Below are positions 23,744 to 32,091 of a DNA stretch of 32,091 bases, in pieces. The position numbers and the translations under genes were made by a program. Origin of the DNA: Glaciihabitans sp. (GTDB lineage: Bacteria; Actinomycetota; Actinomycetes; Actinomycetales; Microbacteriaceae); the NCBI GenBank assembly GCA_025465535.1, contig JAODMY010000033.1:1-32091 (forward strand), in the 5' to 3' direction. The notes under the pieces were generated by a model. The model did not search any database, was not told where the DNA came from, and saw nothing but the letters and a program-made list of their open reading frames with translations. Within the stretch, counting starts at the first letter, position 1. Each line of letters opens with the position of its first letter.

Positions 23744-23755
23744 TACAGTCGAGTC
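23744..23755 (+). promoter_or_regulatory. Putative leaderless -10 element of the methyltransferase-glycosylase pair
   Basis: TACAGT (23744-23749), which fits TANNNT, is followed by 6 nt and ATG 23756. No ribosome site is seen. It shares the 109-bp divergent region with the reductase promoter. Confidence 0.5.
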
Positions 23756-24271
23756 ATGTTCAGTCGTTCCTCCACCCAAACAACCCCCGCGCATCTCAAG
23801 CGAGTCGACTCGCCGCTCGGTCGCATCGAGATCGCGAGCGACGGCGCCGCGATCACCTCACTATCCATCGAGCGGGCGGGCACACTTCCCTTCGACGAGC
23901 TGCCGGAGAACTCGAGCAGGCTGCTCGACCTCGCCGCCAAACAGCTCGGCGAATACTTCGCAGGCAAGCGCCAGAACTTCGAGCTCCCCGTCGCGTTCCA
24001 TGGCACCACCTTCCAGGAGTCAATCTGGAGCCAACTCGTCGACATCCCGTTCGGCGAGGTCATGAGCTACGGCGAGCTCGGGCTCGCGAGCGGCCGGGCA
24101 TCGGCCGGGCGCGCGGTCGGCGGTGCGGTGGGCGCCAATCCCGTGCCCATCATCGTGCCGTGCCACCGTGTTCTCGCCGGTAACCGAAGGATCACCGGGT
24201 ACAGCGGCGGCAACGGGATCCCGACCAAGGTATGGCTGCTCGAGCACGAGGGCATCGAGCACGTCGCATGA
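23756..24271 (+). CDS. ogt: Methylated-DNA--protein-cysteine methyltransferase
   Basis: This 171-residue suicide enzyme transfers alkyl groups from O6-alkylguanine (and O4-alkylthymine) to its own cysteine. The active site PCHRV places the acceptor at Cys136. Upstream lies the helix-turn-helix region (FQESIWSQLVDIPFGEVMSYGELGL with an RAVGGAVGANP wing), and downstream GYSGGNGIPTKVWLLEHE. There is no Ada-type regulatory domain, so it is Ogt-type. The frame is open from 23636, but ATG 23756 is chosen because the sequence before it is not family-like and a -10 hexamer lies 6 nt upstream. It overlaps the glycosylase gene by ATGA. Confidence 0.94.
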   Translation: MFSRSSTQTTPAHLKRVDSPLGRIEIASDGAAITSLSIERAGTLPFDELPENSSRLLDLAAKQLGEYFAGKRQNFELPVAFHGTTFQESIWSQLVDIPFGEVMSYGELGLASGRASAGRAVGGAVGANPVPIIVPCHRVLAGNRRITGYSGGNGIPTKVWLLEHEGIEHVA

Positions 24272-24888
24272 GCGACGTCGTTGCTGGGCCATCGGTTGCA
24301 CCTGCGCCATCAGTCGTGGTCGGTGAAGACGGGCGGGCTCGCTGCCGCTGGGGCGCATCCGACCCTGACTACCTGCGCTACCACGACGAGGAGTGGGGCT
24401 GGCCACTCCACGGGGACCAGCCGCTCTACGAGAAGCTAAGCCTCGAGGGATTCCAGGCCGGACTGTCCTGGATCACGATCCTCCGTCGGCGCGCCGGTTT
24501 TCGCGACGTCTTTCACGGGTTCGATCCTGCGCTGGTGGCCGCCATGGGCGACGACGAGGTCGAGGCGGCAATGCTGGATGGACGCATCATCCGCAACCGC
24601 GCGAAGATCCTCGCGACCATCAAGAACGCAAAGCTCACGCTCGAGCTGACCCGCGACCATCCAGGAGCACTCGACGAGCTCATGTGGTCCTTCGCGCCGG
24701 CTCCACGGGCACGGCGTCTCCGCTCGATGTCCGAGGTGCCCGCCGTCACCGACGAGTCAATCGCGATGAGCAAGGGCTTACGAAAACTCGGATTCGGATT
24801 CGTCGGCCCGACCACCGTGTACGCGCTCATGCAGTCGTCCGGAATGGTGGACGACCACGTCGAGGGCTGCTGGCGAGCCGACGGCTAA
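24268..24888 (+). CDS. tag: DNA-3-methyladenine glycosylase I
   Basis: This 206-residue enzyme cuts 3-methyladenine from DNA to start base excision repair. Zinc ligands fit the family: Cys26 (RCRWG), His39 (YHDEEWG), His197 and Cys201 (DDHVEGCW). FEGFQAGLSW-type sequence (here LEGFQAGLSWITILRRR) and the RNRAKI stretch are characteristic. The ATG at 24268 overlaps the methyltransferase stop as ATGA, so the two alkylation-repair enzymes are made together. A 25-residue variable N-terminal extension precedes the core. The stop codon lies in a 13-bp tandem duplication. Confidence 0.94.
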   Translation: MSDVVAGPSVAPAPSVVVGEDGRARCRWGASDPDYLRYHDEEWGWPLHGDQPLYEKLSLEGFQAGLSWITILRRRAGFRDVFHGFDPALVAAMGDDEVEAAMLDGRIIRNRAKILATIKNAKLTLELTRDHPGALDELMWSFAPAPRARRLRSMSEVPAVTDESIAMSKGLRKLGFGFVGPTTVYALMQSSGMVDDHVEGCWRADG

Positions 24889-24909
24889 GAGAAGAGGCTA
24901 AGAGAAGAG
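24884..24909. repeat. 13-bp perfect tandem duplication at the end of tag
   Basis: gctaagagaagag occurs twice back to back (24884-24896 and 24897-24909). The first copy contains the tag stop codon, and the second ends 3 bp before the convergent gene's stop. It looks like a recent slippage duplication. Confidence 0.85.
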
Positions 24910-24912
24910 TGG

Positions 24913-25380
24913 CTACGAGGGCACGTGGGGTCCGCGCGCGGATCCAACACCGGCGAGCGGTGGACCGTACCCGGCCTGGCGAATGAGCTCAGGGTCGTAG
25001 ACCTCGTTGTCGGCAGCGAGCAGCCACGCCCACACAAACGGCAGGAAGATGAACAGGACTACCCAACTGCCTGTTTTGCGGAATGCGATTCCGACGTGGT
25101 GTGCGCCAATCGCTTCGAACACGAGGACGACGATCCCGCCCGGATTGACCAGCTTCAGCAGTGCCAGCCAGCCAAACTGACCGCCGAATTCGAGAAGTCG
25201 CCAGTTGAAGAAAACCGGCACCCATGCCGCCCACGGCTCGATCCCAACCTTGCGGAACAGCTTCATGAACGCCAGGCCATTGAGCACGTAGTAGGTGATG
25301 GCGATGAGAACTACGAATCCCACGAATACGAATTCGAGCACTAAGAGGAGCGACAGTATCGGCAAATCATGGTTGCGCAT
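24913..25380 (-). CDS. Small membrane protein, DUF5684-like
   Basis: This 155-residue protein has about four hydrophobic segments (near 8-36, 66-80, 82-95 and 103-121). The motif LFRKVGIEPWAAWVPVFFNWRLLEFGG is typical of the DUF5684 or signal-peptidase-I-neighbour membrane proteins seen in Actinobacteria. The tail after residue 121 is Gly/Pro-rich and cytosolic or disordered. The function is unknown and neighbours do not suggest one. ATG 25380 has TAGGGT 6 nt upstream. Confidence 0.8.
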   Translation of the reverse strand: MRNHDLPILSLLLVLEFVFVGFVVLIAITYYVLNGLAFMKLFRKVGIEPWAAWVPVFFNWRLLEFGGQFGWLALLKLVNPGGIVVLVFEAIGAHHVGIAFRKTGSWVVLFIFLPFVWAWLLAADNEVYDPELIRQAGYGPPLAGVGSARGPHVPS

Positions 25381-25392
25381 TCTTCAACCCTA
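25381..25392 (-). promoter_or_regulatory. Putative leaderless -10 element of the DUF5684-like gene
   Basis: TAGGGT (25387-25392) is followed by TGAAGA and ATG 25380, the same spacing as other candidates here. GAAGA could also serve as a weak, close ribosome site, so both readings stay open. Confidence 0.4.
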
Positions 25393-25435
25393 GCCACGGC
25401 GCGCAAACGGGCTCCGCTGAAATTGAACCCGGGCC

Positions 25436-26176
25436 TCAGACGACGAGATCCAACTCCCCCGGCGCGCCCGCCTCGAGACGGATTCCCGCGCCAGGAGCCC
25501 ACGCCACCAGTTCGTCGACGGTGGAGAAGTCGTGACGACCGAGGGCGAGCGCGCGCACCAGCTCGCCCTTGCCGTGCTTGTTGAAATGATTGAGCGCCCG
25601 CCTCGTCCCGGCTTCACCCACCGTGACGACTCGAAGGAAATAGCTGCCCTCTGGCGCCGGACCGAGGTGAACATACGACTCGGAGCGCAGGTCAAGAATC
25701 AGCCCGGTCTGCTCAGCGAGGACAGCGGCATTGGCCTCACGCCAGAGTCGCGCAAGAGAGGTCGCGGGTATCCGCGAATCGTGCGAAAAGCGGTAGGCCG
25801 GCAGCGGATCATCCGCACGCACGAGCCCGAACAACGCCGAATGGACGACCGCGACGCCACCGAGAAAGGCTCGCGACGCCGCATCCATCGACTCCACCGC
25901 TAGTGCGTCGTACAACACCCCGGTGTACCGCTCGATGGCCGGCATGACGGCAGACGTCGAGAGCGCACGGTTCCGATCGATCTCAAACCGCTGCGTCGGT
26001 CCGAGCTTCAGCGCGGTCATGGATGTCGCAAGCGACTTCGACACGGATCGAAGACCAGCGATCGCCGCACGCCGAGATTTCGTCAGCGACGGAAAGGAGA
26101 GGTCGGCCAGATCCAGCGACGACCCGGGGACGCCCCCGTCACGCTTGGTTTCGGACGGAGGAAGCAGCAGTAGCAC
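25436..26176 (-). CDS. yaaA: YaaA/UPF0246 peroxide-stress family protein
   Basis: The protein is 246 residues and begins LLLLPPSETKRDGG, the family's N-terminal signature. YTGVLYDAL, a VHSALFGLVRADDPLPAYR stretch, LDLRSESYV and LNHFNKHGKGELVRAL follow. E. coli YaaA limits free iron and oxidative damage during peroxide stress and has a DNA-binding fold; whether this homologue does the same is inference. The start is GTG 26176, 12 bp after the P-loop gene, so it is probably at the end of the ATP synthase transcript. A possible extra -10, TAGGTT, lies 9 nt before the start. Confidence 0.9.
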   Translation of the reverse strand: MLLLLPPSETKRDGGVPGSSLDLADLSFPSLTKSRRAAIAGLRSVSKSLATSMTALKLGPTQRFEIDRNRALSTSAVMPAIERYTGVLYDALAVESMDAASRAFLGGVAVVHSALFGLVRADDPLPAYRFSHDSRIPATSLARLWREANAAVLAEQTGLILDLRSESYVHLGPAPEGSYFLRVVTVGEAGTRRALNHFNKHGKGELVRALALGRHDFSTVDELVAWAPGAGIRLEAGAPGELDLVV

Positions 26177-26188
26177 AGCCCGTAGAAC

Positions 26189-26710
26189 CTAGACCTGGAT
26201 GAAGGCCAGCGCCTGCTCGACGGTCTGGCCGAGACGCTGAACGGAGTCCAGCGTAATCCGGGGAATTGCCGCCGTCGGACCGGTCCAGTCCGCGTACTCT
26301 TCGAGGCTCTGCTCGACCGCGTGCCAGGTCGGCTCCGGGAGATGGGTGAGGTTGCGATCGCGAGCCTCGAGCCGTTCGCGATGCAGTTCGGTGTCGGAGC
26401 AGACCACCTCGATGAAGTGCAACTGCTCACCATGCTTCTTGGCCAGATTGACCCACTGCTCGCGGGCCGGATCGACGGCGTTCACGGCGTCCACGATGAT
26501 GGTCTGCCCGTTGGCGAGTGCAGCGTCGGCGATCGCCTCCGCGACCAGGTAGGCCGCGAGCCCGGTGGGCTGATCGGAGTCGATACCTGCCGAAAGGATG
26601 GCCGACTCGATCGGGTCAACCGACAACAGCGCGTAACCCAGACGATTGCCGATCACCTCGGCGATCGTGCTCTTGCCCGCCCCCGGAAGGCCGGCCATCA
26701 CGATGAGCAC
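26189..26710 (-). CDS. Small P-loop kinase-like ATPase (zeta-toxin/AAA_33-like)
   Basis: The protein has 173 residues. Walker A is GLPGAGKS (7-14), followed by LLSVDPIESAIL and later RERLEARDRN, where the lid arginines of small-molecule kinases are expected. Such proteins phosphorylate small metabolites, nucleotides or polynucleotide ends; the substrate cannot be told here. No antitoxin-like gene is adjacent, so a toxin role is unsupported. The frame begins at GTG 26710, 2 bp after the atpC stop. An ATG at 26698 is an alternative but would remove the strand before Walker A. It probably reads through from the ATP synthase operon. Confidence 0.8.
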   Translation of the reverse strand: MLIVMAGLPGAGKSTIAEVIGNRLGYALLSVDPIESAILSAGIDSDQPTGLAAYLVAEAIADAALANGQTIIVDAVNAVDPAREQWVNLAKKHGEQLHFIEVVCSDTELHRERLEARDRNLTHLPEPTWHAVEQSLEEYADWTGPTAAIPRITLDSVQRLGQTVEQALAFIQV

Positions 26711-26712
26711 GC

Positions 26713-27012
26713 CTAGGCTGACGCGGTGTCGCGCGCTTCGCCCAGGTAAGCGTTGCGTGCAACCACGGTGACGCGATCGTGCTCGACCGACAGGAACCCG
26801 TCCGCCGCCTGCGCCGTGATGACTTCGCCGGCGGGCGTCGTTACACGTACCTCACCAGACCCGAGGATCGCCAGGATCGGTTCGTGTCCGGCGAGGATCC
26901 CGATCTGGCCCACCATCGTGCGCGCGATGATCTGCTTCGCTGCCCCAGACCAGACCTCCTGGTCGGCCGAAACGACGGAGACGCTGAGCTCGTGCGGAGC
27001 TGGCTCGTCCAT
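26713..27012 (-). CDS. atpC: ATP synthase epsilon subunit
   Basis: This 99-residue protein starts at ATG 27012. It has the N-terminal beta-barrel domain of the epsilon subunit (LSVSVVSADQEVWSG, VGQIGILAGHEPILAIL, ADGFLSVEHDRVTVV) but stops soon after. It therefore lacks most of the two-helix C-terminal domain that inhibits ATP hydrolysis in many bacteria; short epsilon is seen in other Actinobacteria. AAGGAG lies about 11 nt before the ATG. The frame is open to 27045, but that extension would overlap the end of atpD and lacks family sequence. Confidence 0.94.
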   Translation of the reverse strand: MDEPAPHELSVSVVSADQEVWSGAAKQIIARTMVGQIGILAGHEPILAILGSGEVRVTTPAGEVITAQAADGFLSVEHDRVTVVARNAYLGEARDTASA

Positions 27013-27014
27013 GA

Positions 27015-29437
<2,423 letters not shown>

Positions 29438-29506
29438 GTCCTGTCTTCCTGATTCGTTTGGTTAGCTCCAGCTTCTTAGCTCGAGCTCATCGAGACCCTG
29501 TCGGCC

Positions 29507-29526
29507 CGATCTCGTTGGCGAGATCG
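29507..29526 (-). other. Intercistronic hairpin between atpA and atpG
   Basis: CGATCTCG and CGAGATCG form a perfect 8-bp stem around a 4-nt loop within the 114-bp atpA-atpG gap. No U-run follows. It could stabilise the atpA end of the mRNA or tune subunit ratio; this is inference. Confidence 0.5.
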
Positions 29527-29551
29527 CAGCCGGCCGGGTCCGTGGTCGGTA

Positions 29552-31189
29552 TTAGCGTTTCTGCTTCTTGATCTGTTCCTGCGCGATGTCCTCGGCCTCG
29601 ATCGCCGTGAACTGCTCTTTGCCAGCAGGCACGAGCGAGTTGCCGTCGCCGGTCTGGAACTCGAGCTTGAACTTGTCGATCGCGGCGTCCAGCGACTCGG
29701 TGGTCTCATCGCTCAGCACATTGGTGTCGCGAAGCGTCGTGAGAATCTCGGTGTTGCGGCGGAGGTAGTCGAGCAGTTCGCTCTCGAAGCGGAGCACGTC
29801 CTCGACCGGCACCTCATCGAGCTTGCCGTTCGTGCCGGCCCAGATCGACACAACCTGGTCTTCGACCGGGTAGGGCGAGTACTGCGGCTGGCGAAGCAGC
29901 TCGGTGAGGCGAGCGCCACGAGCGAGCTGGCGACGGCTGGCCTGGTCGAGGTCGGAGGCGAAGAGCGCGAACGCCTCGAGCGAGCGGTACTGCGCGAGGC
30001 TGATCTTCAGCGTTCCCGAGACCTTCTTGATCGACTTCACCTGGGCGTCTCCACCAACGCGCGAGACCGAGATGCCGACGTCGACAGCGGGTCGCTGGTT
30101 GGAGTTGAACAGGTCGGACTGAAGGAAGATCTGTCCGTCGGTGATCGAGATCACGTTCGTCGGGATGTAGGCAGAGACATCGTTCGCCTTGGTCTCGATG
30201 ATCGGCAGTCCGGTCATCGAACCAGCGCCGAGCTCATCGGAGAGCTTCGCGCAACGCTCGAGCAGGCGGGAGTGCAGGTAAAACACGTCGCCGGGGTATG
30301 CCTCGCGTCCCGGCGGACGACGCAGCAGCAGCGACACTGCGCGGTAGGCCTCGGCCTGCTTGGACAGGTCATCGAAGACAATGAGAACGTGCTTGCTGTC
30401 ATACATCCAGTGCTGGCCGATGGCCGAACCCGTGTAGGGGGCGAGGTACTTGAATCCGGCGGGGTCGGAGGCTGGGGACGCGACAATGGTCGTGTACTCC
30501 ATGGCCCCGGCATCCTCGAGCGCGCCCTTGATGGCGGCGATCGTGGAGCCCTTCTGGCCGATGGCGACGTAGATGCAGCGGACCTGCTTCTTCGGGTCGC
30601 CCGACTCCCAGTTGGCCTTCTGGTTGATGATGGTGTCGATCGCGATGGCGGTCTTACCGGTCTGGCGGTCACCGATGATGAGCTGGCGCTGGCCACGGCC
30701 GATCGGGATCATGGCGTCGATCGCCTTGATTCCGGTCTGCATCGGCTCCTTCACGCTCTGGCGCTGCATGACGCCCGGTGCCTGGAGCTCGAGCGCGCGA
30801 CGACCCTCAGTCGCAATTTCGCCGAGGCCGTCAATGGGGGTACCGAGCGGGTCGACGACGCGACCGAGGTAACCATCCCCTACAGCAACAGAGAGCACCT
30901 CACCCGTGCGAGTGACCTCCTGGCCCTCCTCGATGCCGGCGAACTCGCCGAGCACGACGACGCCGATCTGCGTCTCTTCGAGGTTCTGGGCGAGTCCGAG
31001 GGTTCCATCCGAGAACCGGACGAGCTCGTTCGCCATAACGCCGGGAAGGCCTTCGACGTGCGCGATGCCGTCAGCGGCATCCGTCACGTAGCCGACCTCG
31101 GTCTTCGCCGACTTGCCAGGCTCGTACGCCTTGACGAAGTCCTTCAGCGCATCGCGGATCTCATCCGGGCTGATGGTGATGTCTGCCAT
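29552..31189 (-). CDS. atpA: ATP synthase alpha subunit
   Basis: This 545-residue non-catalytic nucleotide-binding F1 subunit has Walker A GDRQTGKT at 173-180. The conserved [29 protein letters not shown] precedes it, and the SRVGG arginine-finger segment lies in the C-terminal half. A charged tail, [11 protein letters not shown]-like, closes the protein and is longer than in E. coli, as in other Actinobacteria. ATG 31189 follows atpH by 48 bp. Confidence 0.99.
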   Translation of the reverse strand: MADITISPDEIRDALKDFVKAYEPGKSAKTEVGYVTDAADGIAHVEGLPGVMANELVRFSDGTLGLAQNLEETQIGVVVLGEFAGIEEGQEVTRTGEVLSVAVGDGYLGRVVDPLGTPIDGLGEIATEGRRALELQAPGVMQRQSVKEPMQTGIKAIDAMIPIGRGQRQLIIGDRQTGKTAIAIDTIINQKANWESGDPKKQVRCIYVAIGQKGSTIAAIKGALEDAGAMEYTTIVASPASDPAGFKYLAPYTGSAIGQHWMYDSKHVLIVFDDLSKQAEAYRAVSLLLRRPPGREAYPGDVFYLHSRLLERCAKLSDELGAGSMTGLPIIETKANDVSAYIPTNVISITDGQIFLQSDLFNSNQRPAVDVGISVSRVGGDAQVKSIKKVSGTLKISLAQYRSLEAFALFASDLDQASRRQLARGARLTELLRQPQYSPYPVEDQVVSIWAGTNGKLDEVPVEDVLRFESELLDYLRRNTEILTTLRDTNVLSDETTESLDAAIDKFKLEFQTGDGNSLVPAGKEQFTAIEAEDIAQEQIKKQKR

Positions 31190-31237
31190 GTTGTTCCTTA
31201 CTCGTGAAAAATCCGGGTGTTGCGATGCTCGCCAGGT

Positions 31238-32029
31238 CTAGCTGGCGAGTCGGAGTCTGAGGTCGGCGATGCGATTCGCGATGCTGCCGTCGATGACGTC
31301 GTCACCGATCTGCACGCGGATGCCGCCAACGATAGATGGATCGACCACCTGCTGCACGCGCATCGCTCGCCCGTACTGCTCGGTGAGGGCCGCAACAAGC
31401 CTGTCGAGCTGCTTCGCTTCGATCGGTCGAGCGACAGTAACGTTCGCGACGATGAGGTTCGACTGGTCTGCGACGATCGAAGTCGCATACCGGATGAGCT
31501 CGCCGATCCGACGGCCTCGCGGTTGAGCCACCAGCGCGGTCAGGATCGCAATGGTCTGTGCGCTGGCCTTGCCGTCGAGGAGAGCGTGAATGATCGAGAT
31601 CTTGCCCTCGACCGTGCCGAGCTTGCTTCCGAGCGCGAGCTCGAGCTCGGAATCTGACGTGACCGCATTGACGAATGCGAACAACTCGTCTTCGATTGAC
31701 AACGACTTCGGCGCCGACTCCGCGACGGCGCGAATGCCGAGCTCTTCCATGCCCGCGATGAGATCGTCTTCGCTCGACCAGCGTTCGGTCGACAGCGTTT
31801 CAATCACGCTTCGCGCGGCCGTGCCGTACTTCGCGAAAACCGCTGCGACGATGCCCTTGCGGTTCGCGTCCTCTGCCGTGTCGTCAGCGAGCGCGGCGGC
31901 CAGCTGGGGCGAACCGTCGAGAACGAGCGATGCAGCGAACAACTGCTCGCCCGTGGCGAGATCCACCTTCGCCTGCGCGTTCAGTGTTGCCACTGCCCGC
32001 GCCAGCGCTCCTCTGGTTGCCGAACCCAT
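31238..32029 (-). CDS. atpH: ATP synthase delta subunit
   Basis: This 263-residue peripheral-stalk (OSCP) subunit is longer than the about 177 residues of E. coli but normal for Actinobacteria. The C-terminal half has ALLDGKASAQTIAILTAL and the closing VVDPSIVGGIRVQIGDDVIDGSI, which are diagnostic of the family. ATG 32029 is 5 bp after the atpF stop. Confidence 0.97.
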   Translation of the reverse strand: MGSATRGALARAVATLNAQAKVDLATGEQLFAASLVLDGSPQLAAALADDTAEDANRKGIVAAVFAKYGTAARSVIETLSTERWSSEDDLIAGMEELGIRAVAESAPKSLSIEDELFAFVNAVTSDSELELALGSKLGTVEGKISIIHALLDGKASAQTIAILTALVAQPRGRRIGELIRYATSIVADQSNLIVANVTVARPIEAKQLDRLVAALTEQYGRAMRVQQVVDPSIVGGIRVQIGDDVIDGSIANRIADLRLRLAS

Positions 32030-32034
32030 TGCTG

Positions 32035-32091
32035 TTACGCCTTTACCTTTGCTGCTTCTTGGGCACGATCGACGGCTTCGAGATCGGCGAT
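32035..32091 (-). CDS. atpF: ATP synthase b subunit, C-terminal 18 residues (cut by window edge)
   Basis: I translated this by hand. The frame entering from the right edge reads IADLEAVDRAQEAAKVKA and stops at TAA 32035-32037, 5 bp before atpH. Charged, Ala-rich helical sequence at this position is what the end of the b subunit looks like; the gene order F-H-A-G-D-C makes the call safe although little sequence is seen. Confidence 0.85.
   Translation of the reverse strand: MADLEAVDRAQEAAKVKA

Noticed and set aside
23636-23755. Upstream extension of the methyltransferase frame
   Set aside because: The extra residues are Cys/Ser-rich and unlike the family, and the region serves as the divergent promoter.
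26189-26710. Zeta-type toxin of a toxin-antitoxin pair
   Set aside because: Only the P-loop kinase fold is visible; there is no small antitoxin-like gene beside it and it sits in the ATP synthase operon.

Overview
The window is high-GC, densely packed DNA from an actinobacterium. The proteins look most like those of Micrococcales, probably Microbacteriaceae, but this is recognition by eye; the genus cannot be told from the sequence. I count 24 genes, the first and last cut by the window edges. No intergenic gap exceeds about 125 bp. I saw no tRNA, rRNA, CRISPR array, IS element or phage gene.

Region 1 (1-12141, all minus strand) is a tightly packed set transcribed from right to left: FHA-domain protein, PP2C phosphatase, membrane Ser/Thr kinase, a 1985-residue membrane-anchored Ig-like/FN3 protein, MoxR AAA+ ATPase, DUF58 protein and a polytopic TgpA-like transglutaminase cut by the left edge. 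Four-base stop/start overlaps link FHA-PP2C, MoxR-DUF58 and DUF58-transglutaminase. The layout suggests one machine: phospho-signalling plus a chaperone/membrane module serving a giant cell-surface protein. It is the best candidate here for a poorly described system.

Region 2 (12160-17010) looks like amine or polyamine catabolism. An aminobutyraldehyde-type dehydrogenase on the minus strand diverges from an Lrp/AsnC regulator, a class III aminotransferase and a DadA/PuuB-like FAD oxidoreductase. Region 3 (17096-18240) holds a YceI-family protein with a textbook terminator, convergent with a PaaI-type thioesterase.

Region 4 (18348-22603) is a TetR regulator followed by a heterodimeric ABC exporter. 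A palindromic operator lies in the 17-bp promoter spacer, so the operon is probably autoregulated. Region 5 (22681-25380) has an aldo/keto reductase divergent from an alkylation-repair pair (O6-alkylguanine methyltransferase and 3-methyladenine glycosylase I, ATGA overlap), then a small DUF5684-like membrane protein.

Region 6 (25436-32091, minus strand) is the F1Fo ATP synthase operon (end of atpF, then atpH-A-G-D-C), followed after 2 bp by a small P-loop kinase-like gene and then yaaA.

A recurring signal is a -10-like hexamer placed exactly 6 nt before a start codon. It is seen at seven genes or operon heads and points to extensive leaderless transcription, which is common in Actinobacteria.
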